Program-made: the position numbers and the translations under genes
Part shown: in pieces, positions 54,256-62,533 of the stretch
How the letters are laid out: each line of letters opens with the position of its first letter
How positions within the stretch are numbered: the stretch's first letter is position 1
Assembly: GCF_002564105.1 (NCBI RefSeq)
Contig: NZ_PDBX01000001.1
Span: forward strand, 3,968,001 to 4,032,000
Reading direction: 5' to 3'
Length of the DNA: 64,000 bases
Source of the DNA: Collimonas sp. PA-H2
GTDB lineage: Bacteria > Pseudomonadota > Gammaproteobacteria > Burkholderiales > Burkholderiaceae_D
Notes under the pieces: model-generated
Told to the model about the DNA's origin: nothing
Database searches by the model: none
What the model saw: only the letters and a program-made list of their open reading frames with translations

Positions 54256-54813
54256 TCAGGCAATGATGCAGTGCCCAGTATTTTCGTTGAGAAGCGCAAT
54301 CAGCTGATCGGCGTTCAGCCGTCCTTTGCCAGCCAGCTTTTGCAGCGATTCGAAAGCGCGCACCATGCGCCGGTAGATGGAAATCGACGGCTGGTGGGAA
54401 TGGATATCGCGTCCGGCGAACTTGGGGAAACGCTGCATGTCCTTGATCAGGAACGAAGCCACGTTGGCGTGTTCGAACTCGGTGTCGCTGTCGAATCCCA
54501 TGAACTTTACTTCCACCTGCTGCGGCGAAATGCTGGCGGCGACCCTGTCCTGTTCCAGCGAGCGCAGCGCGGCGTAGCCGTCTTCGATGGCCGACCACAT
54601 GTCGAGAATCGTCACCACCTCCTTGACGATAGGCGGATCGGAACGGGCATTGCCGTCATACAGCGCGCCATATTTCCAGCGCAAGCCCCAGGTATTGCCG
54701 CTATGCAGGGCCGACTGGACAAACTTCGGATCAAGTTCGCCGGCGATGTCCAGGTGCGCATGTACCTCGCACAGCATGGTCAGTATCAGTTTTTCAGCAT
54801 CGCTCAATTCCAT
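54256..54813 (-). CDS. YfbU-family protein
   Basis: A 185-residue protein with the YfbU pattern: LSDAEKLILTMLCEVHAHLD, LRWKYGALYDGN, TILDMWSAIEDGYAALR, VKFMGFDSDTEFEHANVA and SIYRRMVRAFESL. In Enterobacteria YfbU is conserved but its function is poorly known (reported to influence death after damage). Convergent with the GH13-like gene, 5 bases apart. ATG 54813 after GGGAG. Confidence 0.85.
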   Translation of the reverse strand: MELSDAEKLILTMLCEVHAHLDIAGELDPKFVQSALHSGNTWGLRWKYGALYDGNARSDPPIVKEVVTILDMWSAIEDGYAALRSLEQDRVAASISPQQVEVKFMGFDSDTEFEHANVASFLIKDMQRFPKFAGRDIHSHQPSISIYRRMVRAFESLQKLAGKGRLNADQLIALLNENTGHCIIA

Positions 54814-54993
54814 CGCAACTCCCGTTCAGCCAGATTTCCAGGGCGGCGGACCCGGGGCAAATAGCCTGGCGCATCTCGCGCCGTCCTCAGTCGTCCCGCA
54901 TTCCTATATACTACAGAATAACTGTACGTTCATACAGTGTTAAAATACTTAAAAATGACGCTTTTTGCGGCACTGAGCCCTTGCGCCCGGAAC

Positions 54994-56652
54994 ATGAACC
55001 AAACGTTGGAAAATCGTTTCTACTACCTGGACAACTTCGTCACCGTTGTGGACTCGGTGCGCGCGCGCTATCGCCATTTGCTGAACCTGGAAGAGCAGGC
55101 CTTCGTCGATGGTTTCGGCAACTTGCCGCAAGCCTCGGCGGCATTGCTGGTGCGGATGGTAATGCGCAAGGGCGAGCTGTTCCGGCTCAGCAAGCTGCGT
55201 TACGATGAAATCGGCTGCGCCACCAGTGCGGCAGCGCCGCTGATTGCGGCGGGCTGGGTCGAGCCGCGGCCGCTGCTGGATATCGGGCAGCTGTTCCGGG
55301 TGTTGACCAAGGTCGAAATCGCGGCAGCTTTCCCGCAGCTGCGACAGGTAGCGCGCAAGAGCGAGCAGCTGGATTTCCTGCGGCAGGCAGAGGGCGGTGC
55401 GGCTGGCGTGCGCAGCCTGGAGCAGTGGTGGCCTGACGCCGCCGACGGCCTGTTGCAGCTATGCGAACCGGTGGCTACGCTGTGCGACCGCCTGCGCCTG
55501 ATGTTTTTCGGTAACCTGTACCAGGACTGGTCGGAATTCGTGCTGTCCGAACTGGGTATCTTTAAATATGAACAGGTCGATCTGTCGCCTGCGGCGCAAG
55601 GTTTCAGCAGCCGTCAGGATATCGACGACTACCTGCACCTGCATGCCTGCCGCGAACGCTTTCTCGGCGGCGAGGAGCCGCATGCCGTGGTGGCGGATAT
55701 ATCCGCCCAGCCTTATCCGAACCCGTGGCTGGAAGAGCGTCGCGGCAAGCTGCTGTTCCAGGTCGCCCAGCACTATGAACGCAACGGCGAGCTGGCGCCG
55801 GCGCTGCGCCTGTATGCCGGCAGCAGCCGGCCCGGCGCGCGCCTGCGGGCGATCCGGGTGCTGGAGCGCTGCGGCCAGCCTGAGGCAGCATTTGCATTGG
55901 CGCAGCAGGCCGAGCAGCAGGCGGAAAGCGAAGCCGAACAGCAGCAGCTGCTGCGCGTCATGCCGCGTCTGCGGCGCGCGCTCGGCCATCCCAAATTGAC
56001 GCCGTCCGTTGCTGTCAGCATCGCCCAGCACGAAATCGCCTTGCCGCGGCCCGCTCCGGGCAGCTCGGTCGAGGGTGAGCTCAGCCGCCACCTGGCGTGT
56101 GCCGATGCGCCGGCGCTGTATGTCGAAAACGCCCTGATCAATTCGCTGTTCGGCCTGTTGTTCTGGGATGCCGTGTTCGCGCCGGTGCCTGGCGCTTTCT
56201 TCCATCCGTTCCAGAGCGGCCCGGCCGATTTGCACAGTCCTGATTTCCGTTTGCGCCGGGCGCCGCAGTTCGACTCCGGCTTTGAGCTGCTGCGCAGTGG
56301 CGGCTACCGGCAGATCATCCTGCACAATTTCCGCATCAAGGAAAATACCCAGTCGCCTTTCGTGTTCTGGGGCGCCATCGATGAAGCATTGCTGGCACTG
56401 GCACTGGATTGCCTGCCGCCATTGCACTTGCAAAAATGTTTTGAGCGCATCCTGCAAGACATCAAGAGCAACCGTTCCGGCCTGCCTGATCTGATCCAGT
56501 TCTGGCCGGCGGAGAAGCGCTACCGGATGATTGAAGTCAAAGGCCCGGGCGACCGCCTGCAAGATAACCAGATCCGCTGGCTGGATTATTTTGCCCGGCA
56601 TGATATCCCTGTTGCTGTGTATTACGTGCAGTGGGCCGGGGAGAGCGCGTGA
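54994..56652 (+). CDS. FAN1-like VRR-NUC structure-specific nuclease
   Basis: A 552-residue protein homologous to bacterial FAN1. The N-terminal helical, SAP-like part begins NRFYYLDNFVTVVDSVRARY, a TPR-like middle runs to about residue 380, and the C-terminal VRR-NUC nuclease shows SGLPDLIQFWPAEKRYRMIEVKGPGDRLQDNQ with Asp, Glu and Lys of the PD-(D/E)xK site. It probably cleaves 5' flaps and cross-link intermediates. Start ATG 54994; ATG 54955 or GTG 54937 would lengthen it. Its stop overlaps the helicase start (TGATG). Confidence 0.88.
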   Translation: MNQTLENRFYYLDNFVTVVDSVRARYRHLLNLEEQAFVDGFGNLPQASAALLVRMVMRKGELFRLSKLRYDEIGCATSAAAPLIAAGWVEPRPLLDIGQLFRVLTKVEIAAAFPQLRQVARKSEQLDFLRQAEGGAAGVRSLEQWWPDAADGLLQLCEPVATLCDRLRLMFFGNLYQDWSEFVLSELGIFKYEQVDLSPAAQGFSSRQDIDDYLHLHACRERFLGGEEPHAVVADISAQPYPNPWLEERRGKLLFQVAQHYERNGELAPALRLYAGSSRPGARLRAIRVLERCGQPEAAFALAQQAEQQAESEAEQQQLLRVMPRLRRALGHPKLTPSVAVSIAQHEIALPRPAPGSSVEGELSRHLACADAPALYVENALINSLFGLLFWDAVFAPVPGAFFHPFQSGPADLHSPDFRLRRAPQFDSGFELLRSGGYRQIILHNFRIKENTQSPFVFWGAIDEALLALALDCLPPLHLQKCFERILQDIKSNRSGLPDLIQFWPAEKRYRMIEVKGPGDRLQDNQIRWLDYFARHDIPVAVYYVQWAGESA

Positions 56653-58910
56653 TGGCGACGGCCCCTACGCAATATGTGGTCGCCGTGCGCGCGCTGTGCG
56701 AATTCACGGCCAAGCAAGGCGATCTCGACCTGCGTTTCACGCCGTCGCCAACGGCGCAGGAAGGCATCACCGGCCATGCCGTGGTGGCGGCGCGCCGCGC
56801 CCCTGGCTATGAAGCGGAAGTCAGCCTGAGCGGCAGTTTTGGTCCCTTGCTGGTGCGTGGCCGTGCCGACGGCTACGATCCGCGCCTCAACCGCCTGGAA
56901 GAGGTCAAGACCTATCGCGGCGACCTCGACCGCATGCCGGACAACCATCGCCATCTGCACTGGGCGCAGGTCAGGATCTACGGCCACCTGCTGTGCCAGA
57001 GCCGTGGCCTGGATGAGCTGCAGCTGGCGCTGGTCTACTACGATATCGGCAGCCAGAAAGAGACGTTGCTGACCGAGCATCTGACGGCGGATTTGTTGCG
57101 CCAATTCTTCGAAGATCACTGCCAGCGTTTCCTGGCCTGGGCCGCACAGGAAATGGCCCATCGCACGGCGCGCGACCTGCAACTGACCGCCTTGCAGTTT
57201 CCGCATGCGGATTTCCGTCCCGGCCAGCGCGTCATGGCCGAAGCTGTCTACAAAAGCGCCGTCAGCGGCCGCTGCCTGCTGGCGCAGGCGCCGACCGGCA
57301 TCGGCAAGACCATCGGCAGTTTGTTTCCGATGCTGAAAGCGAGCCCGGGCCAGGCTTTGGATAAGATCTTTTTCCTGGCGGCCAAGACTTCCGGAAGGGC
57401 GCTGGCGCTGGAAGCCGTGACGCGCATCAAGCAAAGTGCGCCGGCCTTGCCCCTGCGCGTGCTGGAACTGGTGGCCCGAGACAAGGCTTGCGAACATCCA
57501 GACAAAGCCTGCTATGGCGAATCCTGCCCCTTGGCGCAAGGCTTCTACGACCGCCTGCCGCAGGCGCGCAGCGCGGCGCTCGAAGCCGGCGCGCTGGACC
57601 GCGAGGGCCTGCGCCGGGTGGCTGCCGAACATCGTGTCTGTCCCTATTACCTGAGCCAGGAAATGGCCAGCTGGTCGGATGTCATTGTCGGCGACTACAA
57701 CTACTATTTCGACATCAGCGCCATGCTGTATAGCATGGCCAGCGTCAATCAGTGGCGGGTGGGGGTGCTGGTGGACGAGGCGCACAATATGATAGACCGC
57801 GCTCGCAAGATGTATTCCGCCGAAATGGAGTACAGCCAGCTGAAAGCGCTGCGCCGCAACGCGCCACCGGCGCTCAAGCGCGGACTGGACCGGGTCAGCC
57901 GGCAATGGAACGCACTGGGCAAGGAGCAGGAAGACGACTACCTGCATTATGCGGAAATACCTGAGGCGTTTGTCGGCGCGCTGCTGCAGGCGGTGGCGGA
58001 TATCAGCGACTATATGGTGGAGCATCCGGCGGCGATGGACAGCCATCTGCAGCAATTCTATTTCGATGCCTTGCACTTCACCCGCATGGCCGAACTGTTC
58101 GGCCCGCATTCCTTGTTCGACATCACGCGCCAAGGCGGGCAGGGCAGCACCCTGTGTATCCGCAATATCGTACCGGCGCCTTTCCTGGCGCCACGCTTCG
58201 CCGCGGCGCGCAGCACGGTGCTGTTTTCCGCTACCTTGAGCCCCTGGCATTTTTACAGCGATACGCTGGGCATGCCGGCCGACACCGCCTGGATCGACGT
58301 CCCTTCGCCGTTCACCGCGGACCAGCTGCAGGTGCAGCTTGTGACTGGCATCTCGACCCGCTTCCAGCACCGCGATCGTTCGCTGGCGCCTATCGTCGAG
58401 TTGATCGCGCGCCAGTACCGGCAGCAGGCCGGCAACTACCTGATGTTTTTCAGCAGCTACGATTATCTGGAAAAGGTCGCCACGCTGTTCGCGGCAGAGC
58501 ATCCAGAGATTCAGCTATGGCTGCAGGCGCGCCGCATGGATGAACGGGAAAGGGACGATTTCCTGGCGCGCTTCACCGACACCTCGCAAGGGGTCGGCTT
58601 TGCGGTGCTGGGCGGCTCGTTCGCCGAGGGTATCGATCTGCCTGGCGCGCGCCTGATCGGCGCTTTCATCGCCACGCTGGGGCTGCCGCAGATCAATCCG
58701 GTCAATGAACAGATCATGCGCCGCATGGGTGAGACTTTCGGCAACGGCTATGACTACACCTATCTCTATCCCGGCATGCAAAAAGTGGTGCAGGCCGCCG
58801 GCCGGGTGATCCGCACCCAGCAGGACCGTGGCGTGGTGTATCTGATCGACGACCGCTTTGCGCGGCCGGAAATCAGGCAGCTGCTGCCGGCATGGTGGCA
58901 GGTTGCGTGA
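56652..58910 (+). CDS. nuclease-helicase: RecB-like domain fused to DinG/XPD-type helicase
   Basis: A 752-residue protein. The first 180 residues are a PD-(D/E)xK domain (RGRADGYDP, LEEVKTYRGDL). A superfamily-2 helicase follows: Walker A APTGIGKTIG (about 213), Fe-S cysteines in ACEHPDKACYGESC and VCPYY, Walker B VDEAHNM (about 373), and motifs GSFAEGIDLPG and QAAGRVIRTQQDRG. The Fe-S helicase group (DinG, XPD) unwinds 5' to 3'. Coupled by a 1-base overlap to the FAN1-like gene, so the two likely process the same damaged DNA. Confidence 0.9.
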   Translation: MATAPTQYVVAVRALCEFTAKQGDLDLRFTPSPTAQEGITGHAVVAARRAPGYEAEVSLSGSFGPLLVRGRADGYDPRLNRLEEVKTYRGDLDRMPDNHRHLHWAQVRIYGHLLCQSRGLDELQLALVYYDIGSQKETLLTEHLTADLLRQFFEDHCQRFLAWAAQEMAHRTARDLQLTALQFPHADFRPGQRVMAEAVYKSAVSGRCLLAQAPTGIGKTIGSLFPMLKASPGQALDKIFFLAAKTSGRALALEAVTRIKQSAPALPLRVLELVARDKACEHPDKACYGESCPLAQGFYDRLPQARSAALEAGALDREGLRRVAAEHRVCPYYLSQEMASWSDVIVGDYNYYFDISAMLYSMASVNQWRVGVLVDEAHNMIDRARKMYSAEMEYSQLKALRRNAPPALKRGLDRVSRQWNALGKEQEDDYLHYAEIPEAFVGALLQAVADISDYMVEHPAAMDSHLQQFYFDALHFTRMAELFGPHSLFDITRQGGQGSTLCIRNIVPAPFLAPRFAAARSTVLFSATLSPWHFYSDTLGMPADTAWIDVPSPFTADQLQVQLVTGISTRFQHRDRSLAPIVELIARQYRQQAGNYLMFFSSYDYLEKVATLFAAEHPEIQLWLQARRMDERERDDFLARFTDTSQGVGFAVLGGSFAEGIDLPGARLIGAFIATLGLPQINPVNEQIMRRMGETFGNGYDYTYLYPGMQKVVQAAGRVIRTQQDRGVVYLIDDRFARPEIRQLLPAWWQVA

Positions 58911-58940
58911 GCCGGCGGCGCCTCCGCCTTTGCTGATCTG

Positions 58941-59213
58941 TCAGTCGAACAGCTCTTGCCAGAAACTTTCCTTTTTCTTGGGGCGGCGGTAGTCGTTGTA
59001 ATGTGAACCATGCTGCGGCGCGCGGTACTCGGGCTGCTGGCGCGGTTGCTGTTGCGGCTGCGCGCTCGCCAGTTCCTGTGCCGACTGCTGGATGATCTTG
59101 TCCAGTTCGCCGCGGTCCAGCCAGACTCCGCGGCAGCCGGGACAATAGTCGATTTCGATGCTCTGGCGCTCGCTCATGACGAGTTCCTTGTCTTTACATA
59201 CCGGGCAATACAT
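58941..59213 (-). CDS. TFIIB-type zinc-ribbon protein
   Basis: A 90-residue protein with zinc knuckles MYCPVCKDKELVM and IDYCPGCRGVWLDRGELDKI (zf-TFIIB family), followed by a Gln/Pro-rich tail and a basic C-terminus ending FWQELFD. Function unknown; probably nucleic-acid or protein binding. ATG 59213 follows GGAG. Confidence 0.88.
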   Translation of the reverse strand: MYCPVCKDKELVMSERQSIEIDYCPGCRGVWLDRGELDKIIQQSAQELASAQPQQQPRQQPEYRAPQHGSHYNDYRRPKKKESFWQELFD

Positions 59214-59273
59214 AGGCGTTCTCCATTATCTTGAAAGTTGATTGGGCCGGACGGCGCACGTCCGGCCCGCGGT

Positions 59274-59942
59274 TTACTCTTTGTTGACGAAGCCCAGCAA
59301 CTGCAGCAGGCTGGTGAACAGGCTGAAAATCGAGACGAACAGGCTGACGGTCGCCATCACGTAATTGGTCTCGCCGCCGCGCACGATATTGTTGGTTTCA
59401 AACAAAATCATGCCGGACATCAGCAGCACGAACACCGCCGATACGGTCAGCGACAAGGCCGGGATGCTGAAGAACATTGCCGCCAGTCCCGCCACGAAAG
59501 CCACCAGCACACCCACCGTCAGCATGCCGCCCATGAAGGACAGGTCGCGCTTGGTGACCAGCGCATAGGCTGACATCCCCAGGAAAATGACGGCGGTGCC
59601 GGCCAGCGCCATCATCACAGTCAGGCCGCCGTTGGGCATGCTCAGGTACTTGCTGTAGCCCATGAAGCCGGTCAGCGCGAACACCAGCCCGACGCCCAGG
59701 CCGCGGTCACGGTACTTGGTGACCAGGAACAGCAGGCCGAAGTAGCCCGCCAGGGTGATGATGATGCCAGGCCCTGGCAGGTTCAGCGCCAGCGCGGCAG
59801 CGGCGACGATGGCGCTGAAGCCCAGGCACAGCGACAGCAGCAGATAGGTGTTGCGCAAGACCTGGCGCGCAGCACCGTCCATCACCGTGGTGGCGGCATA
59901 GCTTGCGCTGCGGTTGCGCAGGGTGTCGTAGCGGTTGTTCAT
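59274..59942 (-). CDS. Bax-inhibitor-1 family membrane protein
   Basis: A 222-residue protein with seven hydrophobic helices, homologous to YccA/YbhL/BI-1. It starts MNNRYDTLRNRSASY; family motifs MGYSKYLSMPNGG, MSAYALVTKRDLSFMG and the C-terminal LFETNNIVRGGETNYVMATVSLF are clear. It acts in membrane-protein quality control or calcium leak (family knowledge). ATG 59942. Confidence 0.92.
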   Translation of the reverse strand: MNNRYDTLRNRSASYAATTVMDGAARQVLRNTYLLLSLCLGFSAIVAAAALALNLPGPGIIITLAGYFGLLFLVTKYRDRGLGVGLVFALTGFMGYSKYLSMPNGGLTVMMALAGTAVIFLGMSAYALVTKRDLSFMGGMLTVGVLVAFVAGLAAMFFSIPALSLTVSAVFVLLMSGMILFETNNIVRGGETNYVMATVSLFVSIFSLFTSLLQLLGFVNKE

Positions 59943-59958
59943 GATGTTCTTTCGTAAA

Positions 59959-60321
59959 TTAAATGACTGCCGGCTCAAGCGCCGGCGCCAGGTACTTGGT
60001 GTGGGCAATCGATCTGGTGCGCGCCAGCAGGCGTTCGATGGCCTGGGCGGCGCGATGCGCAGCCTGGTTGACCATGGCGGCGACATCGCTGCCTTTTTCC
60101 GTGATCACTACGGTCGGCAGGCCGTTCAGGGTCAGCTGGATCTGGCATTGCTTGTCGATGCCGCCGCGTGGGCCGTTCTGGTCGCTGATGCGGACTTTCA
60201 TTGCCTGGATGCTGTAATGCTTTCGGTCCAGCGCACGACTGAGACGATGGCTCACATACTCGCGCAGTCTGCGGCTGAGTTTCACACCTTTGGTAGCGAC
60301 GATCGCGATGGTCGGTTTCAT
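59959..60321 (-). CDS. HPF/RaiA-family ribosome-associated protein
   Basis: A 120-residue protein with the beta-alpha-beta-beta-beta-alpha fold of the sigma-54 modulation/HPF family (KLSRRLREYVSHRLSRALD; VRISDQNGPRGGIDKQCQIQL). It is a short homologue without the long HPF C-terminal domain. Start ATG 60321 with GGAG. Probably stress-induced ribosome hibernation; it may instead be a divergent paralogue. Confidence 0.82.
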   Translation of the reverse strand: MKPTIAIVATKGVKLSRRLREYVSHRLSRALDRKHYSIQAMKVRISDQNGPRGGIDKQCQIQLTLNGLPTVVITEKGSDVAAMVNQAAHRAAQAIERLLARTRSIAHTKYLAPALEPAVI

Positions 60322-60419
60322 CAAAGACTCCATTTCGTTTCAGGAGTAATCATCATATGGCCGCGACATAAATTAAAAAAGCGAAGATAATCGAAGAATT
60401 ACTTCGGAAAAACAGAACA

Positions 60420-61340
60420 ATGAAACCATCGTCGCTGAACTTTCGGCATCTGCATTATTTCTGGGTGGTGGCCAAGGAGGGCAGCGTCACGCGCGCCGCC
60501 GAGCGACTAGGGCTGGCCGTGCAAACCGTCAGCGCTCAGCTGTCGCTGCTGGAGCAGGAGGTCGGCAAAGCGCTGCTGGCGCCGCAGGGACGGCGCCTGG
60601 TGCTGACCGAGGCCGGGCGGCTGGCGCTCGGTTACGCCGACCAGATTTTCCTGCTGGGCGAGCAGATGCAGGAGGCGCTGGCGGCGGCCGAGGATGAACC
60701 GACCATGCGGCTGGCGGTAGGGATTTCCGATTCATTGCCGAAACTGATCTCCGCGCGCCTGCTGGAAGCCGCGCTGCGCTTGCCGCAGCGGGTCAAACTG
60801 GTGTGTTTCGAAGACAAGTTCGAAGCGCTGCTGGGCGACCTTACCCTGCACAAGCTGGACGTGGTGCTGACCGACCGGCCGGCGCCGTCCGGCACGGCGC
60901 TGCGAGTGTTCAGCCATCTGCTGGGCGAAAGCGATATCGCGCTGTTTGGCAGCAAGGAACTGGCCAAGCGCTATAAACCCAAATTCCCGGCCAGCCTGCG
61001 CGGCGCACCTGTGTTGCTGCCGACCCGCAATAACGTCATCCGCGGCCGCATCGATCATTGGTTTGAGACGCGCGAGCTGCGGCCGGATGTGGTGGGGGAG
61101 TTCGATGACAATGCCTTGCTGAACACCTTCGGCCGCAGCGGCCTCGGCCTGTTTCCGGCCCCGTCCGCGCTGGCCGCGGATGTCGAGGAGCAATTCGGCG
61201 CCGTGCTGATCGGCCAGCTGGAGCAGGTGCATGAACAGTTTTATGCGGTCTCGAATGAACGCAAGATCAAGCATCCGGCGGTGGAGGCGATCCTGTCGGC
61301 GATCCATGGCAGGGTGTTTACCCAGGCGCGGCGCAAATGA
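60420..61340 (+). CDS. nhaR: NhaR-type LysR regulator
   Basis: A 306-residue LysR protein of the NhaR type (LNFRHLHYFWVVAKEGSVTRAAERL; TVSAQLSLLEQEVGKALLAPQGRRLVL). NhaR activates nhaA and responds to sodium in E. coli, but no antiporter gene adjoins it here, so its local target is unknown. No in-frame alternative start is convincing; ATG 60420 is used. Confidence 0.88.
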   Translation: MKPSSLNFRHLHYFWVVAKEGSVTRAAERLGLAVQTVSAQLSLLEQEVGKALLAPQGRRLVLTEAGRLALGYADQIFLLGEQMQEALAAAEDEPTMRLAVGISDSLPKLISARLLEAALRLPQRVKLVCFEDKFEALLGDLTLHKLDVVLTDRPAPSGTALRVFSHLLGESDIALFGSKELAKRYKPKFPASLRGAPVLLPTRNNVIRGRIDHWFETRELRPDVVGEFDDNALLNTFGRSGLGLFPAPSALAADVEEQFGAVLIGQLEQVHEQFYAVSNERKIKHPAVEAILSAIHGRVFTQARRK

Positions 61341-61356
61341 ACACCGGCTGTGCCTG

Positions 61357-62388
61357 CTATGGCGTCGCCAAGGCGCGCCGGTGTTCCCCCGGGCTGCTGC
61401 CGGTCCATTTCTTGAAGGCGCGATGGAAGGCGCTGGGGTCGGCAAAACCGAGGCTGATGGCGATCTCTTCGATGCTTCTGGCCGAACCGCTCAGGTAGTT
61501 GATCGCCAGGTCGCGCCGCAGGTTGTCCTTGATCGCCTGGTACGATTGCCCCTCTTGGCTGAGCTTGCGGCGCAGCGTCGAGGCCGGCGTCTGCAGCTGA
61601 CTGGCAAGGTTGTCGAAATCCGACCACTCATTCATCGGTAGCTGGCGCAGATGGCGGCGGATGGTGGCTGCCAGGCTGTCGTGGTTGCTGTATTTCACCA
61701 GCAGGTTGCCCGGCGCTTCGCGCAGGAAGACGGGCAAGGTGCGCTGGTTCTGCACTATCGGCAGTGCCAGGCAGGCGGCGTCGAAGGTAATGCTGGTGCG
61801 CGGCTGGCCGAAGCGCGCCTGGTCGCAGAAGCGGATCTTGTAGTCGAGGCTGGAGGGCGGCTCCTCGCAGCGGAAATCGGCCGACAGCAGCTGGATGCGG
61901 CGGCCGATCAGCCAGCTGCCGACGCCATGCACAAACATCAGGAAGGTGGCATAGGTGAACATGCGGCGCGGACTGCCGCTTTCATTGATGACGATGCAGG
62001 CTACGCCATCCTGTTGCGACAGGCTCGCCGAGATATCGTCCAGCACCAGCCGCAGGAAATCCAGCATGCGCGACAAGGCCTTGCCCAGGTTGGCGCTGTG
62101 CAGGGCGCTGCGGCACAGCAGGTTGAAGCTGCCGACCCGCATCGGATGGCTGTCCATGCCGAAGAATTCGTCATCGGTGGCTTGCGAGATCAGATACCAC
62201 AGGCGGCCGTAGCTGGCCGCCGCCACCCGCGCGTGCGGCGCCGTCAGCAGGCGCGGCGAAATCCCCGCCTGCAGCAGCAGCGCATCGGCATCCATGCCGC
62301 GCTGGCGCATGCAATGCAGCGCTTCGCCGACAAGGCCGATGGCGATCGTCCCTTTCTCCCAGTCTTCCATAGGCCCCAAATTATTCAT
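61357..62388 (-). CDS. AraC-family regulator with arabinose-binding-like N-terminal domain
   Basis: A 343-residue OruR/ArgR-like AraC protein. The N-terminal domain (about 10-190; IGLVGEALHCMRQRGMDADAL) is of the Arabinose_bd type, and the C-terminal double HTH ends GFADPSAFHRAFKKWTGSSPGEHRR. ATG 62388 lacks a ribosome site; ATG 62370 has GGGG four bases upstream. Divergent from the acyl-CoA synthetase, its likely target. Confidence 0.86.
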   Translation of the reverse strand: MNNLGPMEDWEKGTIAIGLVGEALHCMRQRGMDADALLLQAGISPRLLTAPHARVAAASYGRLWYLISQATDDEFFGMDSHPMRVGSFNLLCRSALHSANLGKALSRMLDFLRLVLDDISASLSQQDGVACIVINESGSPRRMFTYATFLMFVHGVGSWLIGRRIQLLSADFRCEEPPSSLDYKIRFCDQARFGQPRTSITFDAACLALPIVQNQRTLPVFLREAPGNLLVKYSNHDSLAATIRRHLRQLPMNEWSDFDNLASQLQTPASTLRRKLSQEGQSYQAIKDNLRRDLAINYLSGSARSIEEIAISLGFADPSAFHRAFKKWTGSSPGEHRRALATP

Positions 62389-62533
62389 TGCAATTTCGCT
62401 CAGGTGTAATGATCGCTTTTAACATGGCCCCAAGTCACTAAATATCCTAGACTTAGCCGCAGCAAGCCGATTTCTCATAACAACATAACAAGAACTGACC
62501 AAGTCAGTCATTTTAGGTTAGAGGAGAACATTC

